From: SVQP01 sp045603085
GTDB lineage: Bacteria > Bacillota > Clostridia > Oscillospirales > CAG-272
Direction: 5' to 3'
DNA: 64,000 nt
Assembly: GCA_045603085.1 (NCBI GenBank)
Contig: JAZULL010000059.1
Span: 4,031 to 68,030, forward strand
The notes under the pieces were generated by a model, which worked only from the letters and a program-made list of their open reading frames with translations, ran no database searches and was not told the origin of the DNA. How positions within the stretch are numbered: position 1 is the stretch's first letter; every line of letters starts with the position of its first letter. This document shows positions 26,268-34,991 of this stretch, piece after piece. The translations under genes were made by a program, and so were the position numbers.

Positions 26268-26296
26268 AAACTTAGAATATATTATGGAGGCGGAAT

Positions 26297-27709
26297 ATGC
26301 GCAAAACCAAAATTATTTGTACCATAGGACCTGCCACTCAGAGCGAAGATACCTTGCGCGGACTTTGCAAGGCGGGCATGAACGTAGCAAGACTTAACTT
26401 TTCTCATAACACACACGAGGATCACCAGAAGAGAATTGACAGCATCAAGAAGGTAAGAGCCGAGCTGGATATGCCGATTGCCATCATGCTGGACACCAAG
26501 GGACCCGAGTACCGTATCAAGACCTTTGAGAACGGCAGCGTGACGCTGTCCGAGGGACAGAGATTCACGTTCACGGCAGACGAGGTGGAGGGCAACGAGA
26601 GTATCGTGTCGGTCAGCTATGCCGAGCTGGTGCATGAGCTTGTGCCCGGAGATACCATTCTGCTCAATAACGGACTTCTGATCTTCCACGTAGAGGAGAT
26701 CGAGGGCAGAAATATTCACTGTCGCGTGATTTGCGGCGGCGAGTTGTCCAACCGCAAGAGCATGAGCTTCCCCGGCAAGGTCTTGAAGCAGAAGTATCTG
26801 TCGGAACAGGACAAGAGTGATATTGCGTTTGGCGTCAAGAACGGTGTGGATTTTATTGCCTGCTCGTTTGTTTCCTGCAAGCAGGATCTGATCGACGTGC
26901 GCAATTATCTTTCCGAGATCGGCGGCGAGGGTGTTGACCTGATCGCCAAGATTGAGAACCAGTCGGGTTATGATCATATTGAAGAGATCTGTGAGGTCTG
27001 CGACGGCATTATGGTCGCGCGCGGAGATATGGGCGTGGAAGTCCCCTTTGAGCAGCTGCCCGCTATGCAGAAAACGCTGATCACCAAGTGCAGAATGCTT
27101 GGCAAGCGCGTCATTACCGCAACCGAGATGTTAGAGAGCATGATCTACAATCCCAGACCCACCAGAGCAGAGATCTCGGACGTTGCAAATGCGGTGTACG
27201 ACGGCACCAGCGCCATCATGCTGTCGGGCGAGACCGCAATGGGTAAGTATCCCGTGCAGACGGTGCAGGTCATGTCCAAGATCGCCGAGACGACCGAGAA
27301 CAACATTGACTACACCGATATTTTCTACGGTACCGAGTTCAAGATCAAGAACACGGTGGACGCGATTTCGCATGCAACCTGCGCGGTTGCCGTGGATATT
27401 GATGCCAAGGCCATCGTTGCCTGCTCGCTGTCGGGCATGACGGCGCGCATGGTATCGCGTTTCCGTTGTCCCGTGGACATTATCGGTCTGACCACTGACG
27501 AGGCCACCTACCGCAAGCTGGCGCTTTCCTGGGGCGTCATTCCCGCGCTGTGCGAGAAGTACCCCTCGACCGACGTGCTGTTCTATACGGCTACCAAGAT
27601 GGCACCCAAGCTACTTCCCATGCAAAAGGGTGACAGCATCGTTATCACGGGCGGCAACACCACCGGCGTTTCGGGCAATACCAGCCTGATCAAGGTGGAG
27701 CAGATTTGA
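26297..27709 (+). CDS. pyk: Pyruvate kinase, short form
   Basis: 470 residues with a TATGGAGG ribosome site. Converts phosphoenolpyruvate and ADP to pyruvate and ATP. Family marks: KIICTIGPAT, GMNVARLNFSH, AIMLDTKGPEYRI, IAKIENQSG, DGIMVARGDMGVEVP, ITATEMLESM and MLSGETAMGKYP. The C-terminal regulatory domain (~350-470) is complete. It lacks the extra PEP-utiliser-like domain that makes many Firmicutes enzymes ~585 residues. The B-domain region KSMSFPGKVL differs from the more usual KGVNLPG. Own promoter; a strong terminator follows. Confidence 0.95.
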   Translation: MRKTKIICTIGPATQSEDTLRGLCKAGMNVARLNFSHNTHEDHQKRIDSIKKVRAELDMPIAIMLDTKGPEYRIKTFENGSVTLSEGQRFTFTADEVEGNESIVSVSYAELVHELVPGDTILLNNGLLIFHVEEIEGRNIHCRVICGGELSNRKSMSFPGKVLKQKYLSEQDKSDIAFGVKNGVDFIACSFVSCKQDLIDVRNYLSEIGGEGVDLIAKIENQSGYDHIEEICEVCDGIMVARGDMGVEVPFEQLPAMQKTLITKCRMLGKRVITATEMLESMIYNPRPTRAEISDVANAVYDGTSAIMLSGETAMGKYPVQTVQVMSKIAETTENNIDYTDIFYGTEFKIKNTVDAISHATCAVAVDIDAKAIVACSLSGMTARMVSRFRCPVDIIGLTTDEATYRKLALSWGVIPALCEKYPSTDVLFYTATKMAPKLLPMQKGDSIVITGGNTTGVSGNTSLIKVEQI

Positions 27710-27721
27710 TTAATAACAAGG

Positions 27722-27757
27722 AAAAGAGGGAGAAACCCATGGGTTTCTCCCTCTTTT
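27722..27757. terminator. Terminator between pyk and the opp operon
   Basis: A near-perfect palindrome: AAAAGAGGGAGAAACCC / GGGTTTCTCCCTCTTTT around a central CATG. T-runs on both strands let it stop pyk and the convergent opp transcript. Confidence 0.9.
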
Positions 27758-27763
27758 TTCATT

Positions 27764-28030
27764 TTAATGCGCGATGGTAAAGAAGATCCAAGTGATCAGA
27801 AACGACAGGAAGATGATGCCCAGCGTGATCATCATGGGCCAGAACATCAGCCTGACTGCCGCAATATAGGTGCGGAACTGCTTACGGAGCGTGCCCTTGG
27901 CACCGGGGTCTCTCGGCTTTTCGCCGGGACGGCGGCTTGCATCCTCAAGCGGCTGCATATCGACTACGGTCGAGCCGTCGTCCACGTAGCGGATTTTTTC
28001 CTTCTTTTGCTTTTTCTCTTTGTTTGCCAT
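27764..28030 (-). CDS. Small membrane protein at the end of the opp operon
   Basis: 88 residues starting 2 nt after the oppF stop (GAGGACTGAG upstream). A Lys/Glu-rich N-terminus (~1-18), a polar middle and one C-terminal membrane segment (MFWPMMITLGIIFLSFLITW). No known domain. Its position as last gene of the oligopeptide permease operon suggests an accessory or assembly role, but equally it could be a passenger. Predicted with the N-terminus in the cytoplasm. Confidence 0.72.
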   Translation of the reverse strand: MANKEKKQKKEKIRYVDDGSTVVDMQPLEDASRRPGEKPRDPGAKGTLRKQFRTYIAAVRLMFWPMMITLGIIFLSFLITWIFFTIAH

Positions 28031-28032
28031 GC

Positions 28033-29151
28033 TCAGTCCTCGGCATACATGTGGCAGGCGGCAAAGTGGCCGGGCTCTACCTCACGGTATGCGGGTGTGA
28101 CGTGCTTGCATTTCTCCTTGGCATAGGGGCAACGCGTGTGGAAACGGCAGCCCTTGGGGGGATTTGCAGGCGAGGGGATGTCGCCTCCCAGCACCATGCG
28201 GTGCATCTTGGCGTCGGGGTCGGGATTGGGAATGGCCGAGAACAGCGCCTTGGTGTAGGGGTGCAGGGGATTGTCGAAAATATCCTTCTTTGCACCGAAT
28301 TCCATCATCGAGCCAAGGTACATAACACCGATCTTGTCCGAGATGAACTTGACGACAGACAAATCGTGAGAGATGAACAGATACGTCAGATTCATGGACT
28401 TCTGCAGCTCTTTTAAGAGGTTGATGATCTGCGCCTGAATGGATACATCCAGCGCGGAGACCGGCTCGTCACAGATGACCAGCTTGGGGTTGACCGAAAG
28501 TGCACGCGCAATACAGATACGCTGACGCTGACCGCCCGAGAATTCATGGGGGTAACGCTCGTAGTAATAATCGCGCAGACCGCACTTTTCCATCAGATCC
28601 AGCACGTATTCCTTGACCTGGCTCTCGGGCACGATCTTATGCACGCGCACGGGCTCGGAGAGAATGTCGCCAACCGTGCTTCTGGGGGGCAAGGAGGAAT
28701 AGGGGTCCTGGAAAATGATCTGCATCTCGGTGCGCAGCTTACGCATCTTGGCCGAGGAGTAGTTGGTGATATCCTCGCCATCGAACAGGATCTGTCCGCC
28801 GCTGGAGGGGTGGAGCTTGAGAATGGTTCTGCCCATGGTGGTCTTGCCACAGCCCGACTCGCCAACGATACCCAGCGTCTCGCCGGGGCACAGCACAAAG
28901 GAAACGTCGTCCACCGCGATCAGCTCCTGCTGCACCTTACCGGTCAGCGATTTCTTGATGGGGAACGCCTTGCGCAGGTGTCTGACCTCCAAAAGCGCAT
29001 TCGGATCGGGGGCTTTCTGCGCGTCGGCCTTGACTGCCTCGGCCTTTGCCTTTGCTACCTCTGCGGCAAGAGCCGCATCGTCATAGGTGACCTCGGCCTC
29101 GGGCGCGCTTTCCCAGCGCGCAAGGGCAGATTCAAACGTGATATCAGCCAT
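28033..29151 (-). CDS. oppF: Oligopeptide ABC transporter ATP-binding protein OppF
   Basis: 372 residues, overlapping the oppD stop by 8 nt. Walker A GESGCGKTT, signature EFSGGQRQR, Walker B LVICDEPVSALD, H-loop FISHDLSVV. The C-terminal oligopeptide-transporter region (NPLHPYTKALFSAIPNP and the Cys-bearing GCRFHTRCPYAKEKC) identifies the OppF/DppF type. An N-terminal ~50-residue Ala/Glu/Lys-rich extension before LLEVRHLRKAF is longer than usual. Energises peptide import with OppD at the inner face of the membrane. Confidence 0.94.
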   Translation of the reverse strand: MADITFESALARWESAPEAEVTYDDAALAAEVAKAKAEAVKADAQKAPDPNALLEVRHLRKAFPIKKSLTGKVQQELIAVDDVSFVLCPGETLGIVGESGCGKTTMGRTILKLHPSSGGQILFDGEDITNYSSAKMRKLRTEMQIIFQDPYSSLPPRSTVGDILSEPVRVHKIVPESQVKEYVLDLMEKCGLRDYYYERYPHEFSGGQRQRICIARALSVNPKLVICDEPVSALDVSIQAQIINLLKELQKSMNLTYLFISHDLSVVKFISDKIGVMYLGSMMEFGAKKDIFDNPLHPYTKALFSAIPNPDPDAKMHRMVLGGDIPSPANPPKGCRFHTRCPYAKEKCKHVTPAYREVEPGHFAACHMYAED

Positions 29152-30289
29152 TTGCCGTGTCCTCCTTGTCGTAAAGATGGCAGGAAACGAAATGCGTGGG
29201 GCTGACCTGAATCATGCCGGGATAATCTCCCGAGCACTTGTCGCAGGCGCGGTCGCATCTTTCCTTGAAGTAGCAGTGGGTGGGCATGTTCAGGGGGTTG
29301 GGAACGTTGCCGGGAATGTTGAACAGCACGTCGCTGTCCGAATTCATGGTGGGCTTGGATTTCTGCAGGCCGATGGTGTAGGGGTGCATGGGATTTTTGA
29401 AGATCTCCTGCACGGTACCTCTTTCGATGACCTTACCTGCATACATGACCACCACGTAATCTGCCATTTCGGCAATGACGCCAAGGTCATGGGTGATCAG
29501 CATGATAGAGCCGTTGATCTTGTCCTTAAGGTCGCGGAGCAGATCGAGGATCTGCGCCTGAATGGTCACGTCCAGCGCGGTGGTAGGCTCGTCCGCAATG
29601 ATCAGACGGGGATTGCACACCAGTGCCATGGAGATCATAACGCGCTGTCTCATACCGCCCGAAAGCTCGTGGGGGTAGGAGTTGTAAACGCGCTCGGGTG
29701 CGGCAATGCCCACAAGCCTGAGCATTTCCAGCGAGCGAGCCTGCGCCTGCTCGGCACTCGCCTCGGGATTGTGAATATAGGTCACCTCATCCAGCTGGTC
29801 GCCGATGGTAAAGATGGGGTTGAGCGAGGTCATGGGCTCCTGGAAGATCATGGCGATCTCCTTGCCGCGGATGCGGTAGATCTCACTCATCGGCATCTCG
29901 GCGATGTTATAGGTCTTGTCCTCGGCCGCGAACCGGATCGCACCGGAATAGATCTGACCGGTCGGACCCTGCAAAAGACGCATGACCGACATGGAGGTCA
30001 CGCTCTTGCCGCAGCCGGACTCGCCCACGATACCCACGGTCTTATTTTTAGGGATCTCGAAGGAAACGCCGTTGACCGCCTTGACCACACCCTGATCGGT
30101 AAAGAAGTAGGTGTGCAGGTCGTCGATCTCAAGAATATTGTTCGGATCCTTCATTTCGCAAAGGAATTCCTCTTCCTTTGCGCGGCGGTTCTTTTTGGCT
30201 TCAAGAGCCATCATCACCTTTTTGTTCTGCTTGGCGATGGCACGGATCTCACGACCCGAGAGATAGGAGGACTTTTTCTTTTCTTTCAT
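29144..30289 (-). CDS. oppD: Oligopeptide ABC transporter ATP-binding protein OppD
   Basis: 381 residues. Walker A GESGCGKSV, signature ELSGGMRQR, Walker B LIIADEPTTALD, H-loop LITHDLGVI, and the C-terminal oligopeptide region NPMHPYTIGLQ with CYFKERCDRACDKC, where the Cys residues fit the iron-sulfur or zinc site seen in OppD/DppD proteins. A ~45-residue basic N-terminal extension (KEKKKSSYLSGREIRAIAKQ) precedes the ATPase domain. It lies 18 nt downstream of oppC and overlaps oppF by 8 nt. Confidence 0.94.
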   Translation of the reverse strand: MKEKKKSSYLSGREIRAIAKQNKKVMMALEAKKNRRAKEEEFLCEMKDPNNILEIDDLHTYFFTDQGVVKAVNGVSFEIPKNKTVGIVGESGCGKSVTSMSVMRLLQGPTGQIYSGAIRFAAEDKTYNIAEMPMSEIYRIRGKEIAMIFQEPMTSLNPIFTIGDQLDEVTYIHNPEASAEQAQARSLEMLRLVGIAAPERVYNSYPHELSGGMRQRVMISMALVCNPRLIIADEPTTALDVTIQAQILDLLRDLKDKINGSIMLITHDLGVIAEMADYVVVMYAGKVIERGTVQEIFKNPMHPYTIGLQKSKPTMNSDSDVLFNIPGNVPNPLNMPTHCYFKERCDRACDKCSGDYPGMIQVSPTHFVSCHLYDKEDTANG

Positions 30290-30307
30290 ATTCGGTTGTC
30301 CTCCTTC

Positions 30308-31369
30308 TTATCTTCTCATTTTGGGGTCAAGCGCGTCGCGCAGACCGTCGCCGACAAAGTTGAAGCCCAGAACTGCCATGATAATGCAAAGTCCGGGAGG
30401 GCCCCAGATATTGAAATAATTTTGCAGAATGGTGGAGTCGTTTGCGGCGTTGATCATAGTACCCCAAGCCGCAAATTGCTCGGGCGCACCAAGACCGAGG
30501 TAGGTCAGGGATGCTTCGTAAAGGATCATAGAGCCAAGGCTGAGCGTCATGGAAACGATCAGCTGGGGAAGCACGTTGGGTACGAGGTGCTTGAAGATCT
30601 TGCGGAAGGTGCTGTAACCCATGGCCTCTGCGGCCACCATGTATTCCTGCTCGCGCAGAGAAAGGATCTGACCGCGCACAAGTCTTGCCGTGCCCGACCA
30701 GGAGATCAGGGCAAGGAAGCCCATGAGGTAGTAGATGCGGTGCTGCGGCTCAATTTCAATGGGGAAGCTTTCGGTTTTGCTCCATGCATCCAGCACCGTA
30801 CCCACGACCAGCATGATCGGAATACCGGGCAGACACATCAGAATGTCACAGACTCGCATGATGATATTGTCGATCAAGCCGCCGAAGTAGCCCGCGATAC
30901 CGCCGAACACCACGCCGATGGCGGCGACCACGAAAACGGTCAGAAAGCTGATGGTCAGCGAGATTCTGCCGCCGTACATCAGTCTTGCCAGCACGTCCTT
31001 ACCGGTCTTGTCGGTGCCAAGGGGATGGCTCCACGAGGGCTTTGCCAGCGAGTTGGTGGTTTCGTGTGTTTCCTCAAGCTGGTAGTAGGAGTGCTCCACG
31101 CCGTTCTCATCCACGTAGGTGATCAGCGTCTGCACGTATTCGGTCTTACCCGAATAGTCCACCTCGGTCTGACCCCACTGCGTATAGAACACGGGACCCA
31201 GCCAGCAGAAGGCGAACAGGAAAATGATCAGCACCAGACCAAGCACCGAGAGCTTGGAGCGGAAGAAGCGGCGCATGACCATGCGTCCGGGAGACATCAG
31301 CCGCACGTTTTTATCCAGCGGCTCGTCCTTGGCGGCGGTGTTTTGTACTTTGATTTCCGTATCTTTCAT
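30308..31369 (-). CDS. oppC: Oligopeptide ABC transporter permease OppC
   Basis: 353 residues, 12 nt after oppB with a GGAGG site. Six membrane spans; the first follows a ~40-residue cytoplasmic N-terminus with MRRFFRSKLSVLGLVLI, typical of OppC. An enlarged extracellular loop (~75-120) separates span 1 from HPLGTDKTGKDVLARLMYGG. The EAA coupling loop (AAEAMGYSTFRKIFKHLVPN) that docks the ATPases is intact. Forms the peptide channel with OppB. Confidence 0.94.
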   Translation of the reverse strand: MKDTEIKVQNTAAKDEPLDKNVRLMSPGRMVMRRFFRSKLSVLGLVLIIFLFAFCWLGPVFYTQWGQTEVDYSGKTEYVQTLITYVDENGVEHSYYQLEETHETTNSLAKPSWSHPLGTDKTGKDVLARLMYGGRISLTISFLTVFVVAAIGVVFGGIAGYFGGLIDNIIMRVCDILMCLPGIPIMLVVGTVLDAWSKTESFPIEIEPQHRIYYLMGFLALISWSGTARLVRGQILSLREQEYMVAAEAMGYSTFRKIFKHLVPNVLPQLIVSMTLSLGSMILYEASLTYLGLGAPEQFAAWGTMINAANDSTILQNYFNIWGPPGLCIIMAVLGFNFVGDGLRDALDPKMRR

Positions 31370-31381
31370 GCCGTCGCCTCC

Positions 31382-32377
31382 TTAACCAAGTTTGACTCTG
31401 GGGTCAACCACGGCGTACATGATGTCCGCAAGCAGAACGCCCACGATACTCAGCACGGCCAAGAACAGGTTGTAGCCCATGATAAAGGGAATGTCGGCTA
31501 CCAGCGTTGCCTGATAAGCCATGTTACCGATGCCGGGCAGGCCAAACACCTGCTCGGTGATGATTGCACCCGAGAACAGAGAGGGGAGCAGACCCGCAAG
31601 GGACGTGACCAGCGGGATCAGCGTATTGCGGAAGGCATGCTTGTAGATGACCTTGGTCTCGGAAAGACCCTTGGCGCGGGCGGTGCGGATGTAATCCGAG
31701 CCCAGCACCTCAAGCATGTTGGTTCTGGTCATTCTCATTCTGCCGCCTATGCTCAGAATGACCACGGTCAGCACGGGAATGACCAGGTAGGACAGATAGT
31801 CAAGCACCAGCGCAATACCGGTGTAGTCCATGGTCGCCGAGCCAAGACCCGATGACGGGAACCATCCCAGCTGCATGGCGAAGATGTTTTTGAGTATCTG
31901 TCCGAAGAAGAAGGACGGCAGCGAGATACCGATCATAACCAGAACGGTTACGAAATAATCGCGGAAGGAATATTGATGTGTTGCGGCCGTGATGCCAAGG
32001 GGAATGGCGATCATAAATTCGAACACGGTCGCTATGGCAGCGACGGCAAAGGAAACCCACATGTTCTTGGCAATGACGTCGGCAACAGGCTGCTGGAACT
32101 TGAAGCTGTTACCGAAGTCCAGGCGCAGCGTAGCCTTGAGCCAAGTAAAGTAGCCCTTGACGATTCCGCCAAACGTACCGTCCGTACCGTAGCCGTACTC
32201 GTTCATCATAGCTTTCATGGTTTCTTCGGTGACGCCCTCGCCCTTGGAGTTGATCTCGGCGATCTTGGTCGAAATGTAGTCCATGGGCATCAGCTGAATC
32301 AGCGTGAAGATGATAAGCGAGACGCAAAACAGGATCAGAACGGAAAGAGCAAGTCGCTTGATAATATATTTCAGCAT
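31382..32377 (-). CDS. oppB: Oligopeptide ABC transporter permease OppB
   Basis: 331 residues. Canonical OppB N-terminus (MLKYIIKRLALSVLILFCVS), six spans, EAA loop (RTARAKGLSETKVIYKHAFR) and the C-terminal DPRVKLG motif. The first extracellular loop is of standard size. It lies 21 nt after the oppA stop with AGGAGG upstream. Inner-membrane half of the peptide channel. Confidence 0.94.
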   Translation of the reverse strand: MLKYIIKRLALSVLILFCVSLIIFTLIQLMPMDYISTKIAEINSKGEGVTEETMKAMMNEYGYGTDGTFGGIVKGYFTWLKATLRLDFGNSFKFQQPVADVIAKNMWVSFAVAAIATVFEFMIAIPLGITAATHQYSFRDYFVTVLVMIGISLPSFFFGQILKNIFAMQLGWFPSSGLGSATMDYTGIALVLDYLSYLVIPVLTVVILSIGGRMRMTRTNMLEVLGSDYIRTARAKGLSETKVIYKHAFRNTLIPLVTSLAGLLPSLFSGAIITEQVFGLPGIGNMAYQATLVADIPFIMGYNLFLAVLSIVGVLLADIMYAVVDPRVKLG

Positions 32378-32398
32378 ATTGTTTTACCGCCTCCTGTC

Positions 32399-34969
32399 TT
32401 AATTTGCAAATTCGATCTCCCAGATGTGCTCTAAGGGAGAGGTGTAGGGGTTGATCTCTGTGGGAAGAGAGGACGCATCAATGACGCGGGAGTTGTACGC
32501 GTAAAGCGTCTTTCTCTGATAAACGGGCAGCTCGATGGCCAGATCCAGCACGTATCCCATGGCCTCCTTGTAAAGGATGGCACGCTCTTCCTGATCGGTG
32601 GTCTCACGCGCCTGGTCAATGACCTCGCTGAGCATGTCAAGAATGGCGTTTTCCTCGGGATAAGAGGCGGGAGAGCCGAGAATTTCGCGGTAGCCCCACG
32701 CCAGCGTACTGGTGGCGGTGGAGTTTTTGTGGTAGACCTGATACATATCGGGGTCAACCGTGGTACCCCAAGCAGCAGCCCAAACGGCAAGCGAGCCGGT
32801 GGAAAGCTTGGTCAGCGCCTGGGTGTCGGGAACGATCTCGATATCCCAGCCGCACTCGTTGAGCAGTGCCTGCGCACTCTCAAAGACCTTGTAGGCGGGG
32901 TGGTCGGTCAGGTCTGCGCCTGCGATGGTAAAGGTAATGGAAAGCTGCTTGTCGCCCTGCGAAACACCGGCGGCGGCCATGTAGTCCAGAATGGTCTGCT
33001 TGGCCGTTTCGCGGTCAAAGCGGATGGCGGGATATTCGTGTCCGTTGTCCAGGCTGGGGTTGCCGTTTTCCATGGGATATGCCCAGGAAACCGTAGACAT
33101 GGGCCAGTAGATGGTGCTTGCGGTACCGGTGCTGTAGTATTCCAGCGCAAGGCCGGTATCCATGGCACACATAATGGCCTTACGCAGGTTGATGTCGGGC
33201 ACCTTGCCTGCATTGATGCCAATGTAACCGTAGCCAAGCTGATCGGTGTAGGTGCTGCGAATGCCCTTGGCCGCAAGGTTATTGATTCTCTCAATATTAT
33301 CCTGCGTGTACTGGGGTGTGACGAAATGCACCTCGCCCTTTTCCAGCGCGTCTAAGGCGTTGGTGGCGCTGACCACCTGATAACGCAGCTTTTCGATCTT
33401 GGGCTTGCCCATCATAAAGTTTTCGTTGGCCTTGAAGTAAACGATGTTGTTGAGGTAGAAGTCGGCACCCTTGGGGTTGTCGTCATTGTTTCGGTTGGTG
33501 GCCTTGTAAGGGCCTGCGCCAACCGGCACCTTGGTGACCTCGCTTGCGCGGATGGTGTTGGACATGAAATCAAACGAGCCGTATTCCACGCCGAACTTGT
33601 TGTTCGGAATGTCCACGGTGTAGCCTGCGCCGTAGTAGTGCTGGGGAGCAACCGAGAACGCGAAGTTCCAGATCGCCTTGGGGTCAACGCCGTTGATGGT
33701 GATCTGCAGCACGTCGTATTCGTCGCGGTTAGCGGGTGTGCCGTCGGGATTGTGCTCGTGCGCTACGGTGTAGAAGCCGTTTTCGGTTTCCACCTCCTGG
33801 ATGTCGGTGGTGTGACCCAGGGAAACGATACCCGCGATATTGGGTACGAGCAGCGTGCCGTCAGCCGAGACGTTCTCGCGCAGAATGACCGTGGTGGCCT
33901 GCGCACTGTATTCGGTCAAGAGGGTGTTGGCGGTTGCCCAGTACTGCAGAATGATGTGCAGCTCCTGCTCCACCTTCTGATTGTAAACGTACTCGATCGC
34001 CTTTTCCTTAGAGGTCACAACGTCGGGGGAATAGTTGCGGGTGACCTTTTTGATCTTGGTCTTGATGTCCTTGTTGGTCACGGGGTCCTTTTCGTACTCA
34101 ACGGTCACAAAGCCCTCTGCAAACATAAAGGACGTGATCTCGTCAAATTCACCCGTTTCCTTATAAGGTGTTTCGGTGTAAGCGGAGGAGGCGGAGGTGT
34201 AATCACTTTCCAGCTCCTTTTTGAATTCTGCGAGCGTCAGCTCGTAATCTGCCAGCAGATTGTCGGTGGTGACAGCCGAGGGATCGTTGGAAATGGCCTC
34301 CTTGTAGCCCTTGGAAAGACCTGCGGCGGCAATTGCCCCCACCATGGTGTCGTAATCTGCGCTGTAAGAGCCTGCGGTATCGGTTCTGCCCACCTGCTTA
34401 TAAAGGTTGAGCAGCTCGTTGATGCGGTTCTTGGCTCTGGTGGTTGCCAGCTCGGCAATGATCTCGCTGGTGTCATTTGAGCCCGAGCCGCGGGTCTGGG
34501 TTCTGTAATCCTGCAGACCGACGATGTCGGTGGAGTACATGGTGGAGGAGCCGGTGTAGACGGGGTCGAGGTAAACGTACATGTTGAACAGCACGTCCTC
34601 AATGGTCAGGGGCTCTCCGTCCGAGAACACGATGCCGTTTTTGATAACGAAGGTGTAGGTGGTCGTGTCGGAAAAATCGTCGTATTCGATGGCGTAATCC
34701 AGCGTGACGACCGCTTCGTCCGGGCCGCATGCCACCGTGACCTGCTCGTTTTCATAGCCGGTGGTCAGCATGGCGATCTGTGTCATGGCAACGATGGTGG
34801 CATCGGGTGCTGTGGTGGAGTAGAAGGGATTGAATACGCCGTCCAGCGCGTCGGTCATAACGACCAGCGCGTCGGGGCGACCGCCCCCCTGTCCGCAGGC
34901 GCTCAGCACACCCAGTGAGCTGAGCAGCGTTGCGGCACAGAGAATCAAGGAAAGGATTTTCTTATTCAT
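32399..34969 (-). CDS. oppA: Oligopeptide-binding lipoprotein OppA, enlarged
   Basis: 856 residues, lipobox GVLSAC (Cys ~25), GGAGG upstream. SBP_bac_5 family: VYLDPVYTG early and AYPMENGNPSLDN/YRVV-type core with WDIEIVPD later. Captures extracellular peptides and hands them to OppBC. About 300 residues longer than usual (~540). The excess lies mainly in a predicted helical insertion (~150-380: ATTRAKNRINELLNLYKQVG, LAEFKKELESDY, KEKAIEYVYNQKVEQELH) between the first and second lobes. It is cotranscribed 22 nt behind the giant subtilase, so it probably binds that protease's products. Confidence 0.92.
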   Translation of the reverse strand: MNKKILSLILCAATLLSSLGVLSACGQGGGRPDALVVMTDALDGVFNPFYSTTAPDATIVAMTQIAMLTTGYENEQVTVACGPDEAVVTLDYAIEYDDFSDTTTYTFVIKNGIVFSDGEPLTIEDVLFNMYVYLDPVYTGSSTMYSTDIVGLQDYRTQTRGSGSNDTSEIIAELATTRAKNRINELLNLYKQVGRTDTAGSYSADYDTMVGAIAAAGLSKGYKEAISNDPSAVTTDNLLADYELTLAEFKKELESDYTSASSAYTETPYKETGEFDEITSFMFAEGFVTVEYEKDPVTNKDIKTKIKKVTRNYSPDVVTSKEKAIEYVYNQKVEQELHIILQYWATANTLLTEYSAQATTVILRENVSADGTLLVPNIAGIVSLGHTTDIQEVETENGFYTVAHEHNPDGTPANRDEYDVLQITINGVDPKAIWNFAFSVAPQHYYGAGYTVDIPNNKFGVEYGSFDFMSNTIRASEVTKVPVGAGPYKATNRNNDDNPKGADFYLNNIVYFKANENFMMGKPKIEKLRYQVVSATNALDALEKGEVHFVTPQYTQDNIERINNLAAKGIRSTYTDQLGYGYIGINAGKVPDINLRKAIMCAMDTGLALEYYSTGTASTIYWPMSTVSWAYPMENGNPSLDNGHEYPAIRFDRETAKQTILDYMAAAGVSQGDKQLSITFTIAGADLTDHPAYKVFESAQALLNECGWDIEIVPDTQALTKLSTGSLAVWAAAWGTTVDPDMYQVYHKNSTATSTLAWGYREILGSPASYPEENAILDMLSEVIDQARETTDQEERAILYKEAMGYVLDLAIELPVYQRKTLYAYNSRVIDASSLPTEINPYTSPLEHIWEIEFAN

Positions 34970-34991
34970 TTGTCATAATCCTCCTTCTTTC

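Noticed and set aside
29087..31855. 922-codon plus-strand frame opposite oppF-oppD-oppC
   Set aside because: Antisense to three well-conserved transport genes; no ribosome site and no domain.
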